Shown: one piece after another, positions 1 through 6,666 of the stretch
Numbering within the stretch: the first letter of the stretch is position 1
Layout: each line of letters starts with the position of its first letter
Source of the DNA: Betaproteobacteria bacterium
GTDB taxonomy: Bacteria; Pseudomonadota; Gammaproteobacteria; Burkholderiales; Thiobacillaceae
Reading direction: 5' to 3'
NCBI GenBank assembly: GCA_020061585.1
Contig: JAGUXX010000074.1
Location: forward strand, 1 to 41,757
DNA length: 41,757 bases
Made by a program: the position numbers and the translations under genes
Notes under the pieces: model-generated
The model's input: only the letters and a program-made list of their open reading frames with translations
Database searches by the model: none
What the model was told of the DNA's origin: nothing

Positions 1-1
1 C

Positions 2-418
2 TGGGTCAGCAGCCACCATGCGGCGCTGGCCTGCGGCGACTTTCCGACCTGCGGCGGCGCCTGGTGGCCGGCGGCGGACTGGGCCAACGCCTTTCGCCTC
101 GATCACGATCCGAACGCGGTGGCCAATGCCGAAGCGCGTATCGCCATGCACTGGGCGCACCGTCTGGGCGCGGTGCTGGTCACCCTGGCGGTAGCCGTCC
201 TGAGCGTGCGTCTGATCTTGATGCCGGGCTATATTGCGCTGGGCGGCATCCTGCTCGGCCTGCTGCTGATCCAGGCCAGTCTCGGCATCATCAACGTCCT
301 GGCCAGCCTGCCGCTGGCCGTGGCGGTGGCGCACAACCTGGGCGCGGCGCTGTTGCTGGCAAGCCTGATCCGGGTGAATGTCAGATTATCCTTGAATCCT
401 CTGTCGACCGCTCCTTAG
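2..418 (+). CDS. ctaA: Heme A synthase CtaA/COX15, C-terminal part (5' end outside window)
   Basis: This is the C-terminal ~138 residues of a COX15/CtaA-type heme A synthase, the membrane enzyme that converts heme O to heme A for cytochrome oxidase. The open frame runs in from the window edge with WVSSHHAALACGDFPTC near its start, which fits the conserved loop of this family. It then has His-containing helices (AMHWAHRLGA and AVAHNLGAALLL) of the kind that hold heme. CtaB follows downstream, as expected for the pathway. The reading frame enters the MITE-like repeat at about nt 388, so the last residues (SLNPLSTAP) and the TAG stop come from the repeat rather than from the original gene end. 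The identity is well supported; the effect of the altered tail is unknown. Confidence 0.88.
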   Translation, partial: WVSSHHAALACGDFPTCGGAWWPAADWANAFRLDHDPNAVANAEARIAMHWAHRLGAVLVTLAVAVLSVRLILMPGYIALGGILLGLLLIQASLGIINVLASLPLAVAVAHNLGAALLLASLIRVNVRLSLNPLSTAP

Positions 419-625
419 CCTTTGAGATGTCCCATGAATACATACGTTAGCGCCTTCGATCACGTTCACCAATTGGGTGAGCCCGCTACGCGTCCGATTG
501 CGGGCCTGCCGGGCCGTCTGGCTGCGTTGCTCGTCGTTGCAGGGAGTGACCATGCGCCTCCTCGCGCCTTGCCAAACAACCCGGCAGGCCCACACTCGGC
601 CGCGTTCAACAGAGGATTCAAGGAT
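388..625 (+). mobile_element. MITE-like repeat, copy 1 (238 bp, 20-bp terminal inverted repeats)
   Basis: The left end ATCCTTGAATCCTCTGTCGA (388-407) is the reverse complement of the right end (606-625) except for one base. The interior is about 85% identical by eye to a second copy at 26762-26995 in the same orientation. It carries no transposase. A 62-64 codon frame beginning near 434 is open in both copies, but so is much of the opposite strand, so I do not call a protein. The element supplies the stop codon of ctaA and ends 13 bases before the ctaB start codon. It could equally be a structured RNA or DNA element. Confidence 0.8.
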
Positions 626-638
626 TGAGGAGCGCGAG

Positions 639-1544
639 ATGACCGCTATCGCCTGGCAAGGCGCCGCCCTGAAAGAGCGCGGCAACGCCTATCTGAGCCT
701 GTGCAAACCGAAAGTGGCGAGTCTGGTGGTATTCACCGCCATGATCGGCATGGCGCTGGCGACGCCGGGACTGCCGGAACTGGGCCGATTCCTGATCGCC
801 AGCCTCGGCATCGCCCTGGCGACGGCGGGCGCGGCGGCCTGCAACTGCCTGCTGGAACGGCGCATCGACGGCGAAATGGCGCGCACCCGCGCCCGACCGT
901 TGCCGCGCGGCGGCATCACCGTGCTGGAAGCCCTGCTGCTGGCCGGCGGCCTGGCCGGCCTGGGCTTGTTCCTGCTCTACCACTACATCAACCCGCTCAC
1001 CGCCGGGCTGACCGCCGCCACCTTCATCGGCTACGCGCTGGTCTACACCCTGCTGCTGAAACCGGCGACGCCGCAGAACATCGTCATCGGCGGCGCCTCC
1101 GGGGCGATGCCGCCGCTGCTGGGCTGGGTGGCGATGACCGGACAGATCGGCCATGAAGCCCTGCTGCTGTTCCTCATCATCTTCGTCTGGACACCTCCGC
1201 ATTTCTGGTCGCTGGCGCTGTATCGCAAGGAAGAATACGCCCGCGTCGGCCTGCCCATGCTGCCGGTGACGCACGGCGAGGACTACACCCGGCTGCACAT
1301 CCTGTTCTATACCGTGCTGCTCGCCGCCACCACCGCCCTGCCGCTGGCAACCGGCATGAGCGGCCTGTTCTACGGCGTCGCCGCGCTGCTGCTCAACACC
1401 CTCTTCCTGGCTCACGCCTGGCGGCTATACCGGCACGGCGGCGCGCCCCTGGCGCGGCAAACCTTTGCCTGGTCGATCCGCTACCTCGGCCTGCTGTTCG
1501 CGGCCTTGCTGGTGGATCATTGGCTGCGGAACGGCGGGGGATAA
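639..1544 (+). CDS. ctaB: Protoheme IX farnesyltransferase (heme O synthase)
   Basis: A 301-residue polytopic membrane prenyltransferase of the UbiA superfamily that makes heme O by adding farnesyl to protoheme IX. CtaA then oxidises heme O to heme A. The prenyl-diphosphate motif is visible at about residues 70-90 (ACNCLLERRIDGEMARTRARPLPRG), with the Glu variant I recall from beta- and gammaproteobacterial CtaB. A second loop, KEEYARVGLPMLPVTHG, is also typical. The ATG at 639 is chosen because GAGGAG lies six bases upstream (627-632). An in-frame extension to 477 would run through the MITE-like repeat and is unlikely. Length matches the family. The repeat sits directly upstream, so it may affect transcription from ctaA into ctaB. 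Confidence 0.93.
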   Translation: MTAIAWQGAALKERGNAYLSLCKPKVASLVVFTAMIGMALATPGLPELGRFLIASLGIALATAGAAACNCLLERRIDGEMARTRARPLPRGGITVLEALLLAGGLAGLGLFLLYHYINPLTAGLTAATFIGYALVYTLLLKPATPQNIVIGGASGAMPPLLGWVAMTGQIGHEALLLFLIIFVWTPPHFWSLALYRKEEYARVGLPMLPVTHGEDYTRLHILFYTVLLAATTALPLATGMSGLFYGVAALLLNTLFLAHAWRLYRHGGAPLARQTFAWSIRYLGLLFAALLVDHWLRNGGG

Positions 1545-1680
1545 ATCAGATTCGATGCTCACGCAACGGGCAAGCAAATCCAAGGCCGCCAAGCTCTCAT
1601 TGAATCAGGCAATACAGGTAGCACAGGGGTGGCGCAGAAAACTGTGGGCACCTTCAAGCATGCGCTAACCAATTGATTAT

Positions 1681-1725
1681 TGGTGCCCCCGACACGAATC
1701 GAACGTGTGACCCTCCCCTTAGGAG
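1681..1725 (-). repeat. Left att: duplicated 3' half of tRNA-Arg(CCT)
   Basis: This 45-bp segment matches 12873-12917 with two differences. On the minus strand it reads from the anticodon CCT through the T-arm to the CCA end, so it is a 3' tRNA fragment with no 5' half. The two differences fall opposite each other in the T-stem (ACACG/CGTGT here, ACCCG/CGGGT in the intact tRNA), so pairing is kept. With the intact tRNA at the far end, this marks the boundary of an element integrated in the tRNA gene. Confidence 0.92.
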
Positions 1726-1856
1726 TAGGCGAGTTTTACGGTTTTCCATCAATTTCAATCAACGCCGAAAACCCGCAAGAACCCAGCAATATCAAGGCTT
1801 AGTGGCTTATTTCGTGTAAATCCGCATTGATTTAAATTGAGGCGAATTGCTCAAAA

Positions 1857-1896
1857 TTGGCTACACTGTGGCTACACCGAATCAACTTGTAGCCAA
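1857..1896. promoter_or_regulatory. Left arm-type integrase sites (three TTGGCTACA-like motifs)
   Basis: TTGGCTACA lies at 1857-1865, GTGGCTACA 11 bases further on at 1868-1876, and an inverted copy (TGTAGCCAA) at 1888-1896. The same direct pair with the same 11-base spacing recurs near the other end at 12796-12815. One-helical-turn spacing and presence inside both att ends are typical of integrase arm-binding sites. The sites also overlap the region where the integrase promoter should be, which would allow autoregulation. Confidence 0.6.
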
Positions 1897-1907
1897 GCGA
1901 GGGCGCC

Positions 1908-3245
1908 ATGAAACGCGAACGTCTGACCCCTGAGCGCATCCGCCTCTTCACCTGTCCACCCGATACGAAACAAGCATTCTTCTGGGATACCCTGGCCCCG
2001 CGTCTTGCTGTTCGTGCGACCGCCACCGCCAAGAGCTTCATCTTCGAGGCCAAGCTGAACCGCCAGACTATCCGCACCACGATAGGCGATGTGCGAGCCT
2101 GGAACCTGGACGATGCGCGCCAAGAAGCCAACCGCCTGCAAACTCTGACCAACCAAGGCACCGACCCCCGCGAACAGAAGCGCGAGCGCATCGCCGCCGC
2201 CGAAGCCAAGAAGGAAGATGAGCGCCGCCAAGATGTAACGGTCTCGGAAGCATGGGACGCCTATATCGAGGCCCGTAAATCACGGTGGAGCGCCCGTCAT
2301 TTGCAAAATCACCTGACGCTTGCCCAAGAAGGCGGGGTGAAGCGGAAAAGTGGGCGTCACCCTGGCGAAGCTGAAACCACCAGACCCGGCCCGCTTCGCT
2401 CATTGCTGCCGATGCGCCTTGCCGACATTGACAGCAACACGGTCAAGACCTGGCTGTCCGATGCAATCGAGCGCGGCCCATCGCAAGCGGAACAGGCTTT
2501 CCGTATCTTCCGGACCTTCATTGGCTGGTGCGCCGAACATGACGACTACAAGGCGGCAGCGAACGCCGATGCCTGTGCATCCAAGGTAGTGCGGGAGATG
2601 GTTCCCAAGGTGAAACCGAAGGATGACGTGCTACAGAAGGAACAGCTTTCCTCATGGTTCGCCGCCGTTCGCCGGATTCAGAACAACGTGATTGCCGCCT
2701 ATCTGCAAACCCTGTTGCTGACTGGTGCGCGCCGCGAGGAACTGGCCGGCCTGACCTGGGATGGCCTCGACTTCGCATGGAACAGCATGACGATTCATGA
2801 CAAGGTGGAAGGCCAGCGCGTCATTCCACTGACGCCCTATGTCGCTTCATTACTCGCCGCCCTGCCACGCCGCAAGGACAAGGACGGCAAGCCCTTGCCT
2901 TGGGTATTCAGTAGCCCGACCGCCGCCAATGGCAGACTTCAGGAACCGCGAAAGCAGCATGTCAACGCACTTGATGCCGCTGGCCTACCTCATGTCTCAC
3001 TGCACGGTCTACGCCGCTCATTCGGCACCCTGGCGGAATGGACTGAGGCACCCGTGGGCGTTGTGGCTCAAATCATGGGGCACAAGCCGAGCGCCATTGC
3101 CGAAAAGCATTACCGCCGCCGTCCGCTCGACCTACTGCGCATGTGGCACACGAAGATTGAGGCTTGGATGCTGGAACAGGCCGGCATCGAACAGCCTAAT
3201 GAAGAACAGGCCGGCTTAAGGCTGGTGAATGGGGGGAAGGCATGA
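1908..3245 (+). CDS. int: Tyrosine site-specific recombinase (integrase)
   Basis: A 445-residue integrase that would catalyse element insertion into and excision from tRNA-Arg. The N-terminal ~100 residues resemble the arm-binding domain of P4-type/DUF4102 integrases. A core-binding helical domain follows. The catalytic domain shows the expected residues: R275 (TGARREEL), K299, H366 and R369 (HGLRR), H392 (GH), and the nucleophile Y402 (EKHYRR). All six catalytic positions are present, so the protein is probably active. The ATG at 1908 follows a GAGGG-containing stretch and lies just after the arm-type repeats. Its stop overlaps the next start as ATGA. The last residues include AGLRLV, a string also found at the end of the next protein. 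Confidence 0.95.
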   Translation: MKRERLTPERIRLFTCPPDTKQAFFWDTLAPRLAVRATATAKSFIFEAKLNRQTIRTTIGDVRAWNLDDARQEANRLQTLTNQGTDPREQKRERIAAAEAKKEDERRQDVTVSEAWDAYIEARKSRWSARHLQNHLTLAQEGGVKRKSGRHPGEAETTRPGPLRSLLPMRLADIDSNTVKTWLSDAIERGPSQAEQAFRIFRTFIGWCAEHDDYKAAANADACASKVVREMVPKVKPKDDVLQKEQLSSWFAAVRRIQNNVIAAYLQTLLLTGARREELAGLTWDGLDFAWNSMTIHDKVEGQRVIPLTPYVASLLAALPRRKDKDGKPLPWVFSSPTAANGRLQEPRKQHVNALDAAGLPHVSLHGLRRSFGTLAEWTEAPVGVVAQIMGHKPSAIAEKHYRRRPLDLLRMWHTKIEAWMLEQAGIEQPNEEQAGLRLVNGGKA

Positions 3246-3889
3246 GCAACGGACTACTTCGCCTGATTATCGAGGATAAGCTGTCACGCCTGCTTGAACC
3301 TTGGGCCTTGCCGCACCTTGCCCCCGCTCTGGATGGCGATGTGGAAGCCGCATCCAGCCTTGTCTGGGCAGCGGGTAACGCCAAGCGCGGCTTATTGGCT
3401 GTCGCTTTCTGGCGCTGCAAGGCCCCTGTTCCCGCCTATCGCGCCATGCTGTCGAATGTTTGGGACCATGACCACCGCGAAGCTATCGCCGCCGCTGGCA
3501 ACCGCCGCACCCTTCGCGCCATGTTTCGATATGCAGCATTCCCACTTCCCAATGACATGCCGGAAGTGGTGAGGGTTTGGCGGGGAACGTCCTATCTGAG
3601 CGAAAAGGAAAGCGCAAAAGGCTATTCATGGACCATTGATAGGGATGTTGCTTGCTGGTTCGCGATGCGCTTTGCCGACAGGAACAATAATCCACTTGTA
3701 CTTGCCGCCGATGTACCCATGGCCGAAATCCTGCTTTATCACGATGAGAGAAGCGAAAAGGAGGCCGTGCTATTCAAGCCGCCAGCCTATTGGATAGACG
3801 GACACCCGGAAGAATGGCGGGATGGGTATGAGCGACACCAAGCCGAGAACGCCGGCTTACGGCTGGTTAAGATCAACACCGCCGCCTGA
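3242..3889 (+). CDS. ADP-ribosyltransferase-like protein
   Basis: A 215-residue protein I do not recognise as a named family, but its C-terminal half has the R-S-E layout of mono-ADP-ribosyltransferases. R114 lies in VWRGTS, an S-x-T element (S129-W-T131) sits in GYSWT, and there is an E-x-E pair (E172, E174) in RSEKEAVLF. Between them, ACWFAMRF and NPLVLAADVP resemble the core strands and helices of the ART fold. The first ~100 residues are helical and unassigned. Its ATG overlaps the integrase stop (ATGA), so it is probably translated together with the integrase. In a satellite, such an enzyme could modify a host or competing-phage protein. That role is inference; the ART assignment rests on motifs only. 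Confidence 0.6.
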   Translation: MSNGLLRLIIEDKLSRLLEPWALPHLAPALDGDVEAASSLVWAAGNAKRGLLAVAFWRCKAPVPAYRAMLSNVWDHDHREAIAAAGNRRTLRAMFRYAAFPLPNDMPEVVRVWRGTSYLSEKESAKGYSWTIDRDVACWFAMRFADRNNNPLVLAADVPMAEILLYHDERSEKEAVLFKPPAYWIDGHPEEWRDGYERHQAENAGLRLVKINTAA

Positions 3890-3972
3890 CGGTTTCAGGC
3901 AAAAGCGGGGCGCAAGAGTGAAGCAACACCCGAGCGCCCCTAACCGCAATGCAACTGGAATGGAGTTACACC

Positions 3973-4254
3973 ATGGCTAAAACAGAAGATAGCATCACCA
4001 ACCCGAACAACATCATTCGGTTCCCTGGTACCACGTTCGAAACACCCGCCAGCACGGATAGAAAGCCAGCCAAACGGGCCAAGACAAGCCCGGCCCTATC
4101 GCCCGAGGATGCCGCGCTGCTGGAAGCGTTTCACCGGCTTTCTGAATATGGTCGGAAAATTGCCGCATCAACGGTGAGTCATTGGGCCCGTTGCGAAGCC
4201 ATCGAAGTGGAGTGTGGAAAATCGGCTTGGAATGCCTGGCGCGGCATTGGCTGA
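3973..4254 (+). CDS. Hypothetical protein (93 aa)
   Basis: I do not recognise this gene. The ATG at 3973 is preferred over 3949 because GGAG lies about seven bases upstream. The first ~45 residues are polar and likely disordered, rich in Pro, Thr and Lys. The C-terminal half is predicted helical (SPEDAALLEAFHRLSEYGRKIAASTVSHWARCEAIEV) and could form a small helical bundle. It sits between the ART-like gene and another hypothetical gene on the same strand. No membrane segment or metal motif is seen. Confidence 0.6.
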   Translation: MAKTEDSITNPNNIIRFPGTTFETPASTDRKPAKRAKTSPALSPEDAALLEAFHRLSEYGRKIAASTVSHWARCEAIEVECGKSAWNAWRGIG

Positions 4255-4334
4255 TAACCAGTGCCCCAGCATCCGCGCCGCCAGCAAGGGGGGCGTTCCC
4301 CCCGCTTCACCCCAGATTACGCGAAAGGAATTGC

Positions 4335-5063
4335 ATGACCGACCCTTGGACAACCCTATTTAGGGTGGGATTAAACGATGGAAGAAAATACGAAGCCAAT
4401 GCCAAGATCGCCGCCGCGCTGGAGCTTGACGCCTCGTTTTTCGAAGTGAAATGGGGCGAATTCGGCGCACCCGCATTGGCGCTGAAAACGATATTGCCGC
4501 TATCGCTGGGCATCAATCCAACACACCTATGCGGGAGCGTCGAGTGGGCAGAAACCTATGCAAAATACGCTACTGGCGCTGTCGCCGAAAAGTTCGCGGA
4601 AATGCTGAATCGGTATAAGACGCTTGTCGAAAACCTAGAAATCAATGGCGGCGACGTGCCTATCGCGGTCAAGGGAAATACCGACCTCGAACATCGAATC
4701 AAGGTTGCCGTTTTTGTGGCTTTTGCCGACGCCAAGGGATGGGATCTGCCGGTACAGTTAGCGACGGGGAGTGCCGCCAGCCGGGCCGAAACGCCCGAAA
4801 TTGGCAAGCCGACACCCCGCAAGGATTGCCGCGATACTGGCAAGCGTGAAAGCCAGATTCAGGCCATTGAAAATGCCGCGCGTGACATTGGCTATCTGAA
4901 CCCGCTTGAAATCCCGACCGGGGGCCGCGCCGCAATCAAGGCGCATTGCATTGCTTGGAAGGTATTTGGAAAATCGGAAAGCGGCTTTCGCGCCGCATGG
5001 CGTGAAGCCAACAGGCAAGACCGAATCCGCCTCGCTGAGAAAGAAAAATACATGAGCAAATAA
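4335..5063 (+). CDS. Hypothetical mobile-element protein (242 aa)
   Basis: Not assigned to a named family. The N-terminal ~140 residues appear soluble and mixed in structure. After a short Pro/Lys-rich linker, the C-terminal ~70 residues (from RESQIQAIENAARDIGYLNPLEIPTGGRAAIK to the Lys-rich end) form a compact domain that I recall seeing in proteins of proteobacterial plasmids and prophages. It may be a DNA-binding or replication-accessory module. The ATG at 4335 has AAAGGAA just upstream. It is followed by a block of GGGGGCAC repeats before the next gene. Function unknown. Confidence 0.65.
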   Translation: MTDPWTTLFRVGLNDGRKYEANAKIAAALELDASFFEVKWGEFGAPALALKTILPLSLGINPTHLCGSVEWAETYAKYATGAVAEKFAEMLNRYKTLVENLEINGGDVPIAVKGNTDLEHRIKVAVFVAFADAKGWDLPVQLATGSAASRAETPEIGKPTPRKDCRDTGKRESQIQAIENAARDIGYLNPLEIPTGGRAAIKAHCIAWKVFGKSESGFRAAWREANRQDRIRLAEKEKYMSK

Positions 5064-5121
5064 AGGGGGCACCAAAAAGGGGGCACTGAAAAAGCACCCT
5101 TGCACCCTTTGCGTGCCCCCT
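5064..5121. repeat. GGGGGCAC repeat block with potential hairpin
   Basis: AGGGGGCAC occurs at 5064-5072 and 5078-5086, and its exact reverse complement GTGCCCCCT at 5113-5121. The block begins one base after a stop codon and precedes the AlpA-like gene. It could form a stem (no U-tract follows), or be a protein-binding site for an element regulator. Confidence 0.5.
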
Positions 5122-5182
5122 GGGTGGCCCGGAAACACTGGCAACACCGCTGCATGTCGCAGCATTCAAAAGGTGAAGCCAG

Positions 5183-5398
5183 ATGCAAACACATACCGCC
5201 ACCAGCACCACTCAAGCGCACCGCCTGAGCACCGAGGAAGCCGCCGCCCGCCTAAAAATCAAGCCCCAAACCTTGCGCGCCGCGCTTTGTCGAGATGGGC
5301 ACTATCTCGGGGCCAGACCCATAAAAAGCGCCAACCGTTTTTTGCTCTGGCCGGCCGACCAAATCGAGCGCCTGGCCGCTGGTGAGGTGGCAGTGTGA
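5183..5398 (+). CDS. Small helix-turn-helix protein, AlpA/excisionase-like (71 aa)
   Basis: A short DNA-binding protein. The central stretch LSTEEAAARLKIKPQTLRAALCRDGHYLGARPIKSANRFLLWPADQIERL has the layout of MerR/AlpA/Xis-type winged helix-turn-helix proteins: helix, turn, recognition helix, short wing, then a tryptophan-proline motif before the last helix. Such proteins in satellites act as excisionases or as transcription activators of the integrase or replication module. AAAGGTGAAG upstream of the ATG at 5183 is a good ribosome site. The stop overlaps the GTG start of the next gene, implying coupling. Family-level assignment is fair; role is inferred. Confidence 0.7.
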   Translation: MQTHTATSTTQAHRLSTEEAAARLKIKPQTLRAALCRDGHYLGARPIKSANRFLLWPADQIERLAAGEVAV

Positions 5399-5577
5399 CC
5401 ACCAAACAAGTAGTAGATGCCATCGCGGCCAACCACAAATCGCCGGGTTTCGAGACCGCTGATTTTATCGCGGCGTCGCTGCCATTCTTACCGCCTGAGC
5501 GGCGTAAAGATGCCGAACGTCTGATATTGCGCAACCTCATTGCTGGTTTGCGGGCCAAGGGAGACCCACGTCGATGA
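5395..5577 (+). CDS. Small hypothetical protein (60 aa, GTG start)
   Basis: Unrecognised. It begins with GTG overlapping the stop of the AlpA-like gene (GTGA) and ends overlapping the ATG of the O-like gene (ATGA), so it lies within a translationally coupled trio. The protein is mostly helical and charged, with LPPERRKDAERLILRNLIAGLRAKG near the end. Its position directly ahead of the replication protein suggests a part in replication or its control, but nothing in the sequence proves this. Confidence 0.6.
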   Translation: MTTKQVVDAIAANHKSPGFETADFIAASLPFLPPERRKDAERLILRNLIAGLRAKGDPRR

Positions 5578-6257
5578 GCCTGGACGCGACGCGGTGGGCG
5601 TGGCAGCAAACTCTCCGGCCATCGCACAAACTGCTGCTGTTGTCCCTTGCTGATCGGGCTGGCGAGGGGCATGAGTGCTTCCCATCAATCGCCCGCCTTG
5701 TCGGTGACACCGGCTTGGACCGTGAAACGATCATGCAGGCCGTTTGCCAGCTTGAGCAACTCGGTCTGCTGTCTGTAAATCGAGCGGCCGGCAAGGGCAA
5801 CCATTACCGGCTAATTGGCGTTCTGAATCGGCACGCAGACGATAACCAGTCGGCAAAACCAGTAGGGAAAACAGGACCAGTAGGGAAAACAGGACCAGTA
5901 GGGAAAACAGGACGGGACCAGTCGGGAAAACCCGACCACCACCAGTCGGGAAAACCCGACACTGAATCTACCAATGAATCTACCAATAACCCGACCACGG
6001 TAATTGATGCGATTTCATCCCTTCCTGACGGTCTGGATTTGACTGCCTGGGAACGTTGGACCGAGTACAAAAAGCAGATAAAAAAACCTATCCGCCCAAT
6101 ATCGGTTCAACCAGCACAGAAAAAAATGGCCACATTCGGTACGAACCAAGCCGCCGTGGTCGAGCAAGCAATAGCAAATGGCTGGCAGGGGCTTTATGCC
6201 CTCAAATCTGGCGCGGACGTCGTGGCAGGAAGCGAGGCAAAACATGACTGGATTTGA
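5574..6257 (+). CDS. Phage O-like replication initiation protein with embedded iterons
   Basis: A 227-residue protein whose first ~90 residues form a winged helix-turn-helix like those of phage replication initiators (HKLLLLSLADRAGEGHECFPSIARLVGDTGLDRETIMQAVCQLEQLGLL). The middle (about residues 93-130) is a low-complexity segment of repeated PVGKTG and SGKPD units, encoded by 18-bp DNA repeats. The C-terminal part is a small helical domain (WERWTEYKKQIKKPIRPISVQPAQKKMATF). The layout of binding domain, iterons inside the gene, and C-terminal domain matches lambda O, where the origin lies within the gene. A helicase-like ATPase is encoded just downstream. The start overlaps the preceding stop, and the 3' end overlaps the next gene by 14 bases. 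Confidence 0.75.
   Translation: MSLDATRWAWQQTLRPSHKLLLLSLADRAGEGHECFPSIARLVGDTGLDRETIMQAVCQLEQLGLLSVNRAAGKGNHYRLIGVLNRHADDNQSAKPVGKTGPVGKTGPVGKTGRDQSGKPDHHQSGKPDTESTNESTNNPTTVIDAISSLPDGLDLTAWERWTEYKKQIKKPIRPISVQPAQKKMATFGTNQAAVVEQAIANGWQGLYALKSGADVVAGSEAKHDWI
5858..5958 (+). repeat. Iteron array, candidate replication origin
   Basis: Three perfect tandem units of ACCAGTAGGGAAAACAGG start at 5858, 5876 and 5894. Two variant units ACCAGTCGGGAAAACCCG start at 5917 and 5941, and a partial unit lies near 5845. The variants contain a CGGG-AAAA-CCCG dyad. A duplicated GAATCTACCAAT follows at about 5963-5990, and A-rich tracts at about 6068-6130. The array lies inside the O-like gene. Confidence 0.65.
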
Positions 6258-6666
6258 AAGCTTCTTGAACCGCGTCACCGGCATTCCGCGAGAGCCAACC
6301 GTCGTTGACGCCGTGCAAGCGGTGACGCTTTACCGCAATAGCTTTCAACGCAAAACCCGGCCTGGCGGATTCGCCGAACTGAAGGCCATCCGGGACAAGC
6401 GGATGAAACCCGCATGTCGAATCGTGGTGACTGATGAGAGAAGCATTGCGGAAGCCCTGCGCGAATCGGGCGAAGCGTTCCCGTTACTGATCTCCGGCTT
6501 TGCGGACTACGACTTCTCGCCGGTCTACGGACTGAATGTGTTGTTCCTGATGCCTGATACCGGACTGTGGGCTGTTGATGTGGCTCACCAGATCGCTGAC
6601 GTGGAACCCAAAGCCTTCGCCTTGCAATGGCCCGGCAACGAACTGGAGGAAGTGCTGTGGAACTGA
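6244..6666 (+). CDS. Hypothetical protein between O-like and helicase genes (140 aa)
   Basis: Unrecognised. The chosen ATG at 6244 gives 140 residues and overlaps the 3' end of the O-like gene by 14 bases. The protein has a basic N-terminal half (LYRNSFQRKTRPGGFAELKAIRDKRMKPACRIVV) and a more hydrophobic, acidic C-terminal half (GLNVLFLMPDTGLWAVDVAHQIADVEP). No catalytic motif is evident. Its place between a replication initiator and a helicase suggests a helicase loader or replication accessory role. That is only a positional guess. Confidence 0.6.
   Translation: MTGFESFLNRVTGIPREPTVVDAVQAVTLYRNSFQRKTRPGGFAELKAIRDKRMKPACRIVVTDERSIAEALRESGEAFPLLISGFADYDFSPVYGLNVLFLMPDTGLWAVDVAHQIADVEPKAFALQWPGNELEEVLWN

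Larger units (their letters stand above)
1545..1907. other. Non-coding stretch with left att repeat and integrase arm sites
   Basis: No gene is seen here. The first ~135 bases after ctaB show nothing recognisable. From 1681 lies the truncated tRNA-Arg 3' half (att). At 1857-1896 there are three copies of a TTGGCTACA-type motif directly in front of the integrase gene. A short frame at 1465-1668 overlaps ctaB and looks spurious. Confidence 0.6.

Noticed and set aside
434-628. 62-64-residue frame conserved in both copies of the MITE-like repeat
   Set aside because: Kept as an observation only. The opposite strand is also open, no ribosome site is evident, and conservation can be explained by the repeat itself.
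5858-5958. CRISPR array
   Set aside because: The 18-bp units are tandem with almost no spacers, lie within a coding frame, and no cas gene is near; iterons fit better.
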